A stretch of 46,884 nucleotides of DNA from an uncultured Eubacteriales bacterium (GTDB lineage Bacteria > Bacillota > Clostridia > Oscillospirales > Acutalibacteraceae), in NCBI GenBank assembly GCA_934552855.1, contig CAKTEU010000015.1, positions 1 to 46,884 on the forward strand, in the 5' to 3' direction. This document shows, in pieces, positions 25,101-33,701 of the stretch. The position numbers and the translations under genes are program-made. Below the pieces are notes generated by a model, which ran no database searches, was not told the DNA's origin, and saw only the letters and a program-made list of their open reading frames with translations. Within the stretch, counting starts at the first letter, position 1. The number at the start of each line of letters is the position of its first letter.

Positions 25101-25188
25101 TGGAAAAAATCAAAACGGTATGATATAATTAAAAAAAGTGTGTCGACGGCGGTTTTCCGCCGCCGAACAAAAGCCGTTTTGAGCGGCT
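25101..25188 (+). promoter_or_regulatory. Promoter and structured leader of acetate kinase
   Basis: A perfect TATAAT (25124-25129) lies 17 bases after a weak -35 (TGGAAA, 25101-25106). The leader then forms two stable hairpins, CGGCGG/CCGCCG at about 25147-25163 and AGCCG/CGGCT at about 25172-25188. Neither is followed by a T-run, so they may affect mRNA stability rather than termination. Confidence 0.6.
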
Positions 25189-25225
25189 GAAAAAGATTTT
25201 CATAACGAAAGGTAGAAAGAAAAAA

Positions 25226-26488
25226 ATGAGCGTAAAAGAATTGATCGTCAACGCAGGCAGTTCCTCACTCAAATATACCGTTTTCCTCATGCCGGAGGAA
25301 AAAGTTCTTGCAAACGGTATTTTTGAACAGCTTACAACTCCGCTTCCGACATTTACTCACAAGCTTCCGAACGAAAACGGAAAACTTGTAAAAGTTATTG
25401 ACAAGCTTGCCCTTGAACCCGGCGCAACTCATGCCGACGCAATCAACAAGCTTATTGAAACCCTCACGGGCGAAGAATTTGGCGTTCTCAAATCAATGGA
25501 CGAAATTGCGGCTGTCGGCCACAGAGTTCTTCACGGCGGCGAAAAATTCAGCGGCAGCGTTCTTGTTGACGAAAAGGTTAAAGACGCAATCAGAGAATGT
25601 ATCCCCCTCGGCCCGCTTCACAATCCGGCAAACCTTATGGGCATTGAAGTTTGCGAAAAAATCATGAAGGGTATTCCTCAGGTTGCCGTTTTTGACACTG
25701 CATTCCATCAGACTATTCCGGAGGAAGCTTATATGTACGCTCTTCCGTATAAGTACTATAAAGAGTACGGAATCCGCCGCTACGGTTTCCACGGAACAAG
25801 CCACAGATATATCGCTCTTCGCACCGCAGACTTCCTTCAAAAGAAGTATACCGGAAAGTACGACGAAAAAACGCTCAAAATTGTTACCTGTCATCTTGGC
25901 AACGGTTCTTCAATTTCCGCAATCAAGGGCGGAAAGTGCTTTGACACAACAATGGGTCTTACTCCGCTTGAGGGAATCATGATGGGTACCCGTTCCGGTT
26001 CAATCGACCCGGCAATCATCCCGTTCATCATGGAAAAGGAAGGCCTTTCCGGAAAGGACATTGACGTTCTTCTCAACAAAAAGTCCGGTATGCTCGGCCT
26101 TACTTCGGACGACGAAAACAACGAAGCCACAAGCGACAACAGAACGATTGAAAACAGAGCAAAAAACGGCGACAAGCGTGCTCAGCTTGTTGAATCAATG
26201 TTCTGTCATCAGCTCACAAAGTATATCGGCGGTTTTGCCGCTGCAATGGGCGGCGTTGACGCAGTTGTTTTCACCGGCGGTATAGGCGAAAACAATCCGC
26301 ATTACCGCACAAGAGTTGCCGAAAAGCTTGCTTTTCTCGGAACAAAGGTTGACGAAGAAGCGAACCATGTCAGAGGCGAAGAAATTGAAATTTCAACCGA
26401 AGATTCGGCTCTCAAGCTCCTTGTTCTTCCGACCGACGAAGAACTTATGATTGCAAAGGACACATATGACATCGCCGTTGCAAAATAA
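25226..26488 (+). CDS. ackA: Acetate kinase
   Basis: A 420-residue ASKHA-fold kinase that makes ATP and acetate from acetyl phosphate, the last energy-yielding step of acetate fermentation. The N-terminal NAGSSSLKY motif, GHRVLHGGEKFSGS, FDTAFHQTIPEEAYMYALP, RRYGFHGTSHRY, CHLGNGSSISAI, MMGTRSGSIDPAI and VFTGGIGENNP are all in place. The GLTSDDENNEAT stretch (about 285) is an unusual version of the more common GVSSDMRD loop, and the protein is about 20 residues longer than the E. coli enzyme. The ATG has AAAGGTAG upstream. No phosphotransacetylase gene lies next to it. The MITE-like element follows directly downstream and may act as its terminator. Confidence 0.97.
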   Translation: MSVKELIVNAGSSSLKYTVFLMPEEKVLANGIFEQLTTPLPTFTHKLPNENGKLVKVIDKLALEPGATHADAINKLIETLTGEEFGVLKSMDEIAAVGHRVLHGGEKFSGSVLVDEKVKDAIRECIPLGPLHNPANLMGIEVCEKIMKGIPQVAVFDTAFHQTIPEEAYMYALPYKYYKEYGIRRYGFHGTSHRYIALRTADFLQKKYTGKYDEKTLKIVTCHLGNGSSISAIKGGKCFDTTMGLTPLEGIMMGTRSGSIDPAIIPFIMEKEGLSGKDIDVLLNKKSGMLGLTSDDENNEATSDNRTIENRAKNGDKRAQLVESMFCHQLTKYIGGFAAAMGGVDAVVFTGGIGENNPHYRTRVAEKLAFLGTKVDEEANHVRGEEIEISTEDSALKLLVLPTDEELMIAKDTYDIAVAK

Positions 26489-26503
26489 TTGTTAGGTTGA
26501 CCG

Positions 26504-26730
26504 AAAGGGACTGTCGCATTTAGCGCAGAACAAAGAGTAAAAAGTCAAAATTAAAAATATAATTTACGGATGCCGTCAAAAAGAAAGTATACCGTGAATT
26601 ACAGCTTTATTTTTAAATCCAATAGGAATTATTTTTACTCTTTTAAGCGTTTTTTACCCGCTCGCAGTATCTATATACGGCTTCGGGGTAAAGAAAACGC
26701 TTTCTGCATCTAAATGCGACAGCCCCTTTT
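26504..26730. mobile_element. MITE-like inverted-repeat element (about 227 bp)
   Basis: Terminal inverted repeats of 17 bases, at 26507-26523 (GGGACTGTCGCATTTAG) and 26710-26726 (CTAAATGCGACAGCCCC), differ at one base; A and T runs extend them outward. The inside is also foldable: an AAAGAGTAAAAA / TTTTTACTCTTT pairing and an AAGCGTTTT..ACCC / GGGGTA..AAAACGCTT hairpin. There is no coding capacity. A matching end occurs at 81-97. No clear target duplication was identified. It could also act as a terminator for ackA. Confidence 0.65.
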
Positions 26731-26976
26731 TATTGTTGAACTTAAAGAGAATTATTGATTACGGTTTATTCATGTTGTATACCATGACGTTCGGCTTTTT
26801 CGGTCAGATAACATTTTGATAACGGCAATGAATTTTTTTCATAGCTTTTCTGTATAATAAAATCGTGTAAATTTAATATTAATTATGTAACTTTGCTATT
26901 GATTTATATTCGCTTCAAGTATACAATCAATAGTGCATTAAAAGTACAGAATAAAAATTTGAAGGAGGTATTCGCT

Positions 26977-27777
26977 TTGAAAAAAATCATAGCTGCGTTT
27001 GTTGTTCTTGCGGTTATTGCCGTTTATCCGACAACAAACTTTTTTATCATAAAATCAAAAAAGAATACTGTCACGGAAGATACCTCCGCCGGCGTTTCGG
27101 TTCTTGATTCATACGCCGCCGTTTCGGTTGAAAAAGCAGACAAGGCTGTTGCCGAAGCAAAAAAAAAGCAGGAGGAAATTCTTGCGGACGAAGCAATCAA
27201 AGGCCTTATTGAAAAAGATATTAAATATATCAAAGCCGGAAAACTTTCCTATCGAAAGGTTTTTTCAAACGTTTATTTTGCCGGGGACTCTTTGATGGAA
27301 GGTCTTGAAGCTTACAGCATACTCAACAGCAACCATATTTTTGCAAAGGTCAGCGCAAGCCTTTCACACCTTGAATCGGTTATGCCGAAAATCATTTCCG
27401 TAAGACCGGAAACACTCATTCTTCATTACGGACTGAACATGATTGGCGACCAGCAGTACCACGTTGACAGCTTTATAAGTCAGTATACAAAAGACATTCA
27501 AAAGCTTCAAAAAAAGCTTCCCGATACAAGAATAATCGTCAGCCTTTTGTTTCCGGTTGATACTTCTGTTGCAACGGCGAACAGGTTCAAGTATGTTTCA
27601 AGATATAACAGCCGCCTTGTTCAGATGAGCAAGGAGCTTGGCGTTGAATATCTTGACTCTTCAAGCATTTTTGTCGGCCATGATTTTTACGGTGCGGACG
27701 GAATTCACCTTTCATATTCGTTCTATCATGATTACTGGCTTGATTTTATTATGAGAGAAATGGAGATTTACGCATGA
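26977..27777 (+). CDS. Membrane-anchored SGNH/GDSL hydrolase
   Basis: A 266-residue protein with an N-terminal signal anchor (about 3-25), a Lys/Ala/Glu-rich helical linker (50-90) and an extracellular SGNH domain. Block I is YFAGDSLMEG with Ser105, block III is LHYGLNMIGD, and block V is DGIHLS with Asp241 and His244. It is expected to remove or transfer acyl groups on a surface polymer together with the downstream MBOAT protein. The start is a TTG at 26977, chosen because GAAGGAGGT lies seven bases upstream and the signal anchor begins there. A TATAAT box at 26853-26858 is the likely promoter. It overlaps the next gene by four bases. Confidence 0.85.
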   Translation: MKKIIAAFVVLAVIAVYPTTNFFIIKSKKNTVTEDTSAGVSVLDSYAAVSVEKADKAVAEAKKKQEEILADEAIKGLIEKDIKYIKAGKLSYRKVFSNVYFAGDSLMEGLEAYSILNSNHIFAKVSASLSHLESVMPKIISVRPETLILHYGLNMIGDQQYHVDSFISQYTKDIQKLQKKLPDTRIIVSLLFPVDTSVATANRFKYVSRYNSRLVQMSKELGVEYLDSSSIFVGHDFYGADGIHLSYSFYHDYWLDFIMREMEIYA

Positions 27778-28244
27778 GCAAAGAAAAGTTTTTTGAAATT
27801 CTCTGCGTGGTTCTGCTTGTCGGGTTTGTTGGCTTTTTGCTTTTTGAAAACGGCGGTTCTTCAAAAACCGGAGAAGAAGTTTTCACTCCGGTTATTGAAG
27901 CGTTCAATATGGGTGAGCTCAAAGTTCGTGACGATAAGACGCTCAAAAAAGAATTTTCGTTCGGCGAAGAGGACGTTGCAACCGTGATGTACATTTCCTC
28001 TGATTCGATTATGGAGGTTCAAGAGCTTCTTTTGGTTGAAGCAAAAAGCAAGGACGACGTTCAAAAAATTGCGGAAGCAATTCAAAGCCGTGTTGAATCA
28101 AAAAAAGCTCTTTTCAAAAATTATGCACCCGAACAGAGTGCACTTTTGGAAAATTATACGCTGATTAAAAAAGGAAAATTTGTTTTCTATATTGTTTCCG
28201 ATTCGCCCGAAGCGGCGATAAAAGCTTTTAAAAAGGCTTTGTAA
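27774..28244 (+). CDS. DUF4358 domain membrane-anchored protein
   Basis: A 156-residue protein with one N-terminal membrane segment (about 8-25). A soluble domain follows with the DUF4358 features: a central MYISSDSIMEVQELLLVEA strand-turn, a long helix with KIAEAIQSRVESKKALFKNY, and a C-terminal GKFVFYIVSDSPEAA strand. Its molecular role is unknown, but it lies between SGNH and MBOAT genes and overlaps the SGNH gene by four bases (ATGA). This points to an accessory part of the O-acylation machinery, on the outer face of the membrane. Confidence 0.82.
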   Translation: MSKEKFFEILCVVLLVGFVGFLLFENGGSSKTGEEVFTPVIEAFNMGELKVRDDKTLKKEFSFGEEDVATVMYISSDSIMEVQELLLVEAKSKDDVQKIAEAIQSRVESKKALFKNYAPEQSALLENYTLIKKGKFVFYIVSDSPEAAIKAFKKAL

Positions 28245-28293
28245 GCTATCAAATGCCGATAAAAAATCGAAGAAGTAAAAAGGAGTTTGCTTA

Positions 28294-29709
28294 ATGGTTT
28301 TCAGCAGCGCAACCTTTTTGTTCGTTTTTCTTCCTGTTGTTTTTACGCTTTACTTTATTCCGCTTTTCAAAAACGACGAACAAAAAGAGATTACAAAAAA
28401 GAATATCGTGCTCTGCCTGTCAAGCCTTGTTTTTTATGCGTGGGGCGAGCCGGTATATATAATTTTAATGCTTTTGAGCATTTTTTATAATTACAACGCA
28501 GGAATTGACATTGAAAACAATGCGGATGACCCGAAGGCAAAAAAACGAATTTTTGTTTTTGCGGTCATATTCAATCTTCTTGTTCTCGGCTTTTTCAAGT
28601 ATTCCGGTTTTGTTGTTGAAAACGTCAATTCAATTTTTTCGCTTAACATAAAGTATGAGCCGCTTGCGCTTCCCGTCGGAATTTCGTTTTATACTTTTCA
28701 GGTTCTTTCTTATGTTATCGACGTTTACAGGGGCGATTGCAAAGTTCAAAAAAGTCTTCTCAATTTTGCAACATATATTTCGATGTTTCCTCAGCTTATT
28801 GCAGGTCCGATTGTTCAGTATAACGACATTGAAAAAGCACTTTCCTTCCGTGAACATAACGTTCGGAAGTTTTCGGCCGGAACGCTGTTTTTCATAAGAG
28901 GACTCGGCAAAAAGGTCATTTTTGCAAACACAATCGGTGCAGTATATACAAGCATCTGCTCCGGCGGCACAGCTTCGCTTGGTGCGGTTGACGCATGGTT
29001 TGCAATTCTTTGCTACACGCTTCAGATTTATTTTGACTTTTCCGGTTACAGTGATATGGCGGTGGGACTCGGCAAAATGTTCGGCTTTGATTTTGTTCAC
29101 AACTTCAATTTTCCGTACTGCGCCGTTTCAATCAAGGACTTTTGGAGCCGTTGGCACATTTCGCTTTCAAGCTGGTTCAGAGATTATGTTTATATCCCGC
29201 TCGGCGGAAACCGAAAGGGCACGGCAAGAACAATTTTCAACATTGCCGTCGTTTGGACTCTCACCGGACTTTGGCACGGCGCAAGCTGGAACTTTGTTGC
29301 GTGGGGTGCGTTTTACGGCGTGCTTCTCATTGCTGAAAAGTATGTTTTCAAAGATGTGCTTGAAAAAATCCCCCGCCCTGTCAGAAGGGTGCTCACAATG
29401 CTCATTGTAATAATCGGCTGGGTGTTCTTTTCAAGCGAAAATCTTTCGGCGGCGGTTGAATTTCTTCGTGCAATGTTCGGCGCAAACGGTTATGCTTCGG
29501 CCGACACAAAGTATCTTCTTTTGAACAACATTTTCCCGTTTGCCGTTATGAGTCTCAGTGCACTCGGCTTTTTCAAAAAGCTTCCAACGCTCAAAAACGT
29601 TCCGCTTCGTCTCACTTTCCAGGCGGCCGGATACATTATCGTTTTTGTTCTTTGCATCGTTTTTATCGTCAGCAGCACGTATAACCCGTTCCTTTATTTC
29701 AGATTTTAA
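28294..29709 (+). CDS. MBOAT family O-acyltransferase (AlgI/DltB-like)
   Basis: A 471-residue polytopic membrane protein with about 11-12 membrane segments. It carries the MBOAT core: LPVGISFYTFQVLSYVIDVY, AGPIVQY, YFDFSGYSDMAVGLGKMFG, then SIKDFWSRWHISLSSWFRDY and the catalytic histidine H328 in LTGLWHGASWNFVAWG. AlgI/PatA/DltB-type proteins carry acyl groups, usually acetyl, across the membrane for transfer to an exopolysaccharide, peptidoglycan or teichoic acid. The SGNH and DHHW partners in the same operon favour polysaccharide acetylation over D-alanylation, and no dltA or dltC gene is present. AAAGGAG precedes the ATG. Confidence 0.93.
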   Translation: MVFSSATFLFVFLPVVFTLYFIPLFKNDEQKEITKKNIVLCLSSLVFYAWGEPVYIILMLLSIFYNYNAGIDIENNADDPKAKKRIFVFAVIFNLLVLGFFKYSGFVVENVNSIFSLNIKYEPLALPVGISFYTFQVLSYVIDVYRGDCKVQKSLLNFATYISMFPQLIAGPIVQYNDIEKALSFREHNVRKFSAGTLFFIRGLGKKVIFANTIGAVYTSICSGGTASLGAVDAWFAILCYTLQIYFDFSGYSDMAVGLGKMFGFDFVHNFNFPYCAVSIKDFWSRWHISLSSWFRDYVYIPLGGNRKGTARTIFNIAVVWTLTGLWHGASWNFVAWGAFYGVLLIAEKYVFKDVLEKIPRPVRRVLTMLIVIIGWVFFSSENLSAAVEFLRAMFGANGYASADTKYLLLNNIFPFAVMSLSALGFFKKLPTLKNVPLRLTFQAAGYIIVFVLCIVFIVSSTYNPFLYFRF

Positions 29710-29721
29710 GAGGTTTTGGCA

Positions 29722-30900
29722 ATGACAAACAACACTGAAAAAACCGAAAAACCGAACCGCAAAAAGCAGCGTATTACCGCCGTTTGCGCAGTGACAACGG
29801 TTGTCTTTTTTGTAATCGTTTTCGGTGTGCTCGCTCTTGCGATTGCAATTCCCGACCGTGAAAAATCAGAGAGCGAAAACCGTGTTCTCAAACAGTTTCC
29901 GTCCGTTTCGCTTTCTTCGATTTTTGACGGAAGTTTCATGAAAAATTTTGAAACATACTTTAATGATCAGTTTCCGTTTCGTGACAAATTAATCGGCTTT
30001 AAAACCGATTTTGAACGTGCACTCGGAAAAACGAACGAAAACGGAGTTTACATCGGAAAAGACGGTTTTCTTTTTGAAGCGCCGGCAAAGGTTCAAAAAA
30101 AGAAGCTGACCGAACTGACAAACGCAATTGCAGCTTTTTCAAAAAGCAACCGAAAACTTAAACGGGCGTTTATTCTTTCGCCCAATTCTTCGGATGTTTT
30201 GACGGATAAGCTTCCGGCCGCACTCTCACTTCCGGACAGAAGCGGTGCTTTCAAAACAATTCAAAAAGCACTTTCGTCTTTCACGTGGGTTGATTGCAAA
30301 ACCGCATTTGAAAAACGTGAAGATAAAACCGAACTTTTCTATCGCACCGACCACCACTGGACAACCCGTGCGGCGTACCTTGCATTCAAGGGTCTTGCGA
30401 ACGCATGGGGTCTTGAAACAAAAGGAAAAGGCTATGCATATTACACCGTTTCCGATTCGTTTCAGGGTACGCTTTCGTCATCGGCGGCGGTGAACAATGC
30501 GGCGGATAAAATTGAAATTTGTGTTCCGAAAAAGCAGGCCGGAAGGTATACCGTTCTTTATGAATCCTCCGGAAGAAAAACCGCAACGCTTTTTGAAAAC
30601 GAAAAGCTCGGTCAAAAAAATCAATACGAAGTTTTCCTCGGCGGAAACTATGACAAGGTTATCATTTCAACAACAGCAGAAACAACGGCAACGCTCCTTG
30701 TTTTTAAGGATTCCTATGCCAACTGCCTTCTTCCGATGCTTACGCCGTATTTTTCAAAAATTGTTGTTATTGACCCAAGATATTTTTCGGACAGTCTCAA
30801 GGGCGTTATGAGTGAAACGCAGTTTACCCATGTTTTGTTTGTTTATAACATGGACACGTTCCTCGGCGACACGTCGCTTGCGGCGGCACTTGAATCATAA
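29722..30900 (+). CDS. DHHW/AlgJ-like acetyltransferase partner protein
   Basis: A 392-residue protein with one N-terminal membrane segment (about 19-42) and an extracellular domain of the AlgX/AlgJ SGNH-like group. The DHHW motif (210-213, in RTDHHWTTRAA) gives the family its name. The entry block around residues 50-90 (SENRVLKQFP.. and YFNDQFPFRD) and the block LVFKDSYANCLLPML near 330, with the presumed serine, are typical. It should complete transfer of acyl groups delivered by the MBOAT protein. ATG 29722 is preferred to a TTG six bases earlier because AAGAGG has the right distance only to the ATG. It is the last gene of the cassette. Confidence 0.88.
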   Translation: MTNNTEKTEKPNRKKQRITAVCAVTTVVFFVIVFGVLALAIAIPDREKSESENRVLKQFPSVSLSSIFDGSFMKNFETYFNDQFPFRDKLIGFKTDFERALGKTNENGVYIGKDGFLFEAPAKVQKKKLTELTNAIAAFSKSNRKLKRAFILSPNSSDVLTDKLPAALSLPDRSGAFKTIQKALSSFTWVDCKTAFEKREDKTELFYRTDHHWTTRAAYLAFKGLANAWGLETKGKGYAYYTVSDSFQGTLSSSAAVNNAADKIEICVPKKQAGRYTVLYESSGRKTATLFENEKLGQKNQYEVFLGGNYDKVIISTTAETTATLLVFKDSYANCLLPMLTPYFSKIVVIDPRYFSDSLKGVMSETQFTHVLFVYNMDTFLGDTSLAAALES

Positions 30901-30903
30901 ACA

Positions 30904-30946
30904 AAAAAGCTGTTGCGCCATTTGAACGCAGCAGCTTTTGTTTTTT
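30904..30946. terminator. Bidirectional intrinsic terminator
   Basis: AAAAGCTG.TGCG and CGCAGCAGCTTTT pair across a nine-base loop, with TTTTGTTTTTT on the plus side and A-rich sequence giving T on the minus side. It ends both the acylation operon and the methyltransferase operon. Confidence 0.87.
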
Positions 30947-30954
30947 GTACTATG

Positions 30955-31704
30955 TTATTTTTTCACCGCTCTTGTTGCAACAAAAGTCGGAACATTGTGC
31001 TCATGAAGATTGCCTTCGCCGTTTGTGTCCTCAAAAAGGTCGGTCAAAGCAAAGCCGGCTTTAAGTTGTCCGCCTATCTGTTCTTCAAGCGTGTGTGAAA
31101 ATTGAAAACCGCTGTTGTCTGCTTCAAGGAATTTTCGGTGTTCCTCGTTTTCGAGCGGATTAAACGGAAGAGTGAATCGAAGTTCTTTTTCGTCGTTACC
31201 GAAAGCGTAGCAGATTCCGTTGTCGAGTCCGGACAAAAGTACGCCGCCTTTTTTCAAAATCCGGAAACATTCTTTCCATATCGGCAAAACCTCTTTGACA
31301 TAGATATTTGAAACGGGGTGAAAAATAAGGTCGAAGCTTTCGTCTTCAAACGGGAGCGGTTTTGACATATCCGCACGCACAATTTTGATATCGTAGCCTT
31401 CTCTTTCGGCAACCGCACGCTCGTTTTCAAGCTGCATTTGCGAATAGTCAAGAACGGTACATTCTGCGCCGAGTGCGGTAAAAATCGGCATTTGCTGTCC
31501 GCCGCCGCTTGCAAGACCGAGAACCTTTTTGCCTTTCAGTTCGCCGAACCACTCGTGCGGAACGGGCTTTGTCGGAGTGAGAAGAACGTTCCAGCTGCCT
31601 TTTTTTGCGTTTTCAAAGGCTTCGTGAGAAACGGGTTTTCCCCATTCCCAGCCGTTTTTTACCCATGAGTCAACGGTTTTTGCGTTGATATCCTGATAGT
31701 TCAT
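30955..31704 (-). CDS. Class I SAM-dependent methyltransferase
   Basis: A 249-residue Rossmann-fold methyltransferase of the Methyltransf_11/25 type. Motif I is VLGLASGGGQQMPIFTALGA (about 62-81), followed by the acidic VLDYSQMQL strand end, and IVRADMSKPLPF with FDLIFHPVSNIY as motifs II/III. The substrate is not evident. It is the last gene of a four-gene minus-strand run and overlaps the queH gene by four bases, suggesting translational coupling rather than shared chemistry. It probably acts in the cytoplasm on a small molecule. Confidence 0.82.
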   Translation of the reverse strand: MNYQDINAKTVDSWVKNGWEWGKPVSHEAFENAKKGSWNVLLTPTKPVPHEWFGELKGKKVLGLASGGGQQMPIFTALGAECTVLDYSQMQLENERAVAEREGYDIKIVRADMSKPLPFEDESFDLIFHPVSNIYVKEVLPIWKECFRILKKGGVLLSGLDNGICYAFGNDEKELRFTLPFNPLENEEHRKFLEADNSGFQFSHTLEEQIGGQLKAGFALTDLFEDTNGEGNLHEHNVPTFVATRAVKK

Positions 31705-32342
31705 TTTTGCTTTTCCTTTTCTTTTTCAAATTCTTCACGCTCCTTTTTTGAAAAAACGCAGCCGCAGTAATCCTGTCTGTAAAGCCCGTATTGCTTTGAA
31801 AGCTCAACCGAACGCTTATAGCCGTTTTTCTTTTTGAAGTCTGACGGAAGGTGCAAAACGCCGAATTTTTCTCCGGCGGCTTCGCCGATTTCGTTAAGCT
31901 TTTGTGTGTTTTTGAGCGGGCTTATGGTGAGCGTTGTTGTGAAGTAATCAAAGTTGTTTTCCTTTGCGTACTCGGCGGCTTTTTCAAGCCGAAGCTTAAA
32001 ACAGGCAAAACACCTTTCGCCGCCCTCTTTGATGTGTTCAAGCCCTTTAACCGCATTGTAAAACTCTTTCGGGTCGCCCTTGATTTCGGCAAGCGAGACG
32101 GGATATTTTGTTTTGAGAGAGCAAACAAGCCTTTGCTGTTCACCGACTCTTCGGTCGTATTCTTCGGCGGGATAAAGGTTAGGATTATAATAAAGAACGG
32201 TTATTTTAAAGTAATCGGAAAGATATTCAAGGCAATAGCTGCTGCACGGAGCACAGCATGAATGGAGCAAAAGCGACGGAACAACGCCGCTTTTTTTGTT
32301 TTCTTCAATTATTTTTTCAAGCTCTTTTTGAAAGTTACGCAT
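31701..32342 (-). CDS. queH: Epoxyqueuosine reductase QueH
   Basis: QueH performs the last step of queuosine synthesis, reducing epoxyqueuosine to queuosine in tRNA wobble positions; it is the non-cobalamin alternative to QueG. The protein has the N-terminal HSCCAPCSSYCLEYL motif, the internal RCFACFKLRLE motif and the C-terminal DYCGCVFSKKER motif, whose cysteines bind the iron-sulfur cluster and metal. YYNPNLYPAEEYDRR is also typical. I use ATG 32342 (213 residues); a TTG at 32366 in the same frame is possible but lies inside the upstream gene without a better binding site. No other queuosine genes are in the window. Confidence 0.88.
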   Translation of the reverse strand: MRNFQKELEKIIEENKKSGVVPSLLLHSCCAPCSSYCLEYLSDYFKITVLYYNPNLYPAEEYDRRVGEQQRLVCSLKTKYPVSLAEIKGDPKEFYNAVKGLEHIKEGGERCFACFKLRLEKAAEYAKENNFDYFTTTLTISPLKNTQKLNEIGEAAGEKFGVLHLPSDFKKKNGYKRSVELSKQYGLYRQDYCGCVFSKKEREEFEKEKEKQK

Positions 32343-32793
32343 CGGTTTCACCGTCTTTTCGGTCAAGCATATTTTCTAAAATGTCAGCCGCATCGAAAAC
32401 AAGGTCGGCGCAAGGACGTTTTTTATAGTATGCGGCGGTTCTCGCTTCCGGAACGGGAACAATTTTTTGTTCTTTTGAAAGTCCGAGAAGCTCACGGCAA
32501 ATTATTGAACCGTTGCGGCTTTTAAATTCGTTTGAAAACTCCTGAACTTTTTTATAGGCCGAAAGCTTGTCTTTTCCGTCCTCTCCGCCAAAAACAAAAC
32601 CGAGAATCATTGCCGCAGCGCAAACCGCACCGCAGACTTCCCGCTGTCTTCCGACACCGCCGCCGAGTCCGCATGAAAGCTTTGCGGCTTGTGTTTCGGA
32701 AAGGCCGAGAATATCGGCAAAAGCGGCAGCAACCGATTGCGAACAGTTGAGACCGGTTTTAAAAAGTTCTTTTGCTTTTTCTTGTCTGTTCAT
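32335..32793 (-). CDS. C_GCAxxG_C_C family redox-type protein
   Basis: A 152-residue protein of the C_GCAxxG_C_C family, named after its cysteine spacing. The cysteines are LNCSQSV near 17, LSCGLGGGVGRQREVCGAVCAAAMILG around 40-66, a later ICREL and a final RPCADLV. The pattern suggests a bound metal or haem/iron-sulfur centre, but the family has no settled function. ATG 32793 is chosen over a GTG three codons upstream because GGAG lies eight bases before it. It overlaps the stop region of the PHP gene closely and the start of queH by eight bases. Confidence 0.82.
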   Translation of the reverse strand: MNRQEKAKELFKTGLNCSQSVAAAFADILGLSETQAAKLSCGLGGGVGRQREVCGAVCAAAMILGFVFGGEDGKDKLSAYKKVQEFSNEFKSRNGSIICRELLGLSKEQKIVPVPEARTAAYYKKRPCADLVFDAADILENMLDRKDGETDA

Positions 32794-32798
32794 GTGCG

Positions 32799-33524
32799 TC
32801 ACTCCGATATGTTGAAATTTTTCAGGTGTTCGATAAGGGTAGGTGCGCTGTTTTCCGGAAGGTTGATTGTGTGTTCCGGAAGGCGCATATTTTCAAGATA
32901 ATGCGCATCGGAATTGCGAAAAATCAGCTTTCCCTTTGTTGCCGGGTACTTTTCAAGATATTCTTTTTCATCGGCATCGGGGGTAAGCTCAAACGCTTTT
33001 ACATTAAGATCTTCGCCGAATGTTCCGAGGGCGGAGATAATGCTGTAAGAGCTTCGGTCAATGTGCGCCGGAAAGCAGACTCCGCCAAAACGGTTCACAA
33101 GTTCCGGAACGGCATCTATGCTTATAAAGCTTGCAGTGGTCAAAAGGAGTTCTTCGTTTTCAAGAATACCGTCTTCGCCGTCCATAACAAGCTGGTCGCC
33201 GAAAATTTGCGGCTTGTTTTTGATTTTCGGAATGTTTTCATATATGTATGCGCCAAAATTTTCTGCTTTTTCAACTGACGGAAAAAGACAGACAACGTGA
33301 ATTTCCTCACTTGTGCAAAGCTCCATGCCCGGAACAACGGTTATGCCGGCTTTTTCTGCGGCGGATATGGCCGCACGGCAGTTTTTTGTGCTGTTGTGGT
33401 CGGTCAAAGCAATGATGTCAAAACCGAGAATTTTTGCCATATTGACAAGGTTATACGGAGTCATTTCGTTGTCGCCGCACGGCGAAAGGCAGGAATGAAG
33501 ATGAAAATCGTAATATAATTTCAT
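32799..33524 (-). CDS. PHP-domain metal-dependent phosphoesterase
   Basis: A 241-residue PHP-superfamily protein. Metal-binding motifs occur in the usual order: DFHLHS (HxH, 6-11), ALTDHNS (about 39-45), GMELCTSEEIHVV, FPAHIDR and FRNSDAHYLENM. It is expected to hydrolyse a phosphoester with a trinuclear metal centre, as YciV/RNase AM-like and histidinol-phosphatase-like members do; the true substrate is unknown. It is the first gene of the four-gene minus-strand operon; its TGA lies within the binding site region of the next gene. Relatives in Clostridia often adjoin Fe-hydrogenase or ferredoxin genes, but none is here. Confidence 0.85.
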   Translation of the reverse strand: MKLYYDFHLHSCLSPCGDNEMTPYNLVNMAKILGFDIIALTDHNSTKNCRAAISAAEKAGITVVPGMELCTSEEIHVVCLFPSVEKAENFGAYIYENIPKIKNKPQIFGDQLVMDGEDGILENEELLLTTASFISIDAVPELVNRFGGVCFPAHIDRSSYSIISALGTFGEDLNVKAFELTPDADEKEYLEKYPATKGKLIFRNSDAHYLENMRLPEHTINLPENSAPTLIEHLKNFNISE

Positions 33525-33570
33525 AATACCTCAAAAAAACGAGCTGAAAGATTTACGGTTGTTTTTTCTT

Positions 33571-33599
33571 ATGATATCACGAATGCGGCAAAAATTCAA
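33571..33599 (-). promoter_or_regulatory. Promoter of the PHP-CGCAxxG-queH-methyltransferase operon
   Basis: On the minus strand TTGAAT (33599-33594), 17 bases and TATCAT (33576-33571), about 47 bases before the ATG. Confidence 0.65.
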
Positions 33600-33672
33600 C
33601 ATCTTCGGTTGCCTTGGCCGATAACTTTCAAGCATTATTCCGCCGCTGCATAACCACAATGAGAAAAAGGAA

Positions 33673-33701
33673 TTGACAAACGAATAAAGAAAAGCTATAC
33701 T
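33673..33701 (+). promoter_or_regulatory. Promoter of the TetR-type regulator gene
   Basis: TTGACA (33673-33678), 17 bases and TATACT (33696-33701). The downstream operator palindrome begins at the last base of the -10 box. Confidence 0.85.

Noticed and set aside
26504..26730. A full insertion sequence after ackA.
   Set aside because: The element has inverted ends but no transposase frame; only a MITE-like or terminator-like repeat is supported.
28630..29100. Minus-strand frame of 156 codons within the MBOAT gene.
   Set aside because: Shadow of the coding strand; no start signals and no recognisable protein features.
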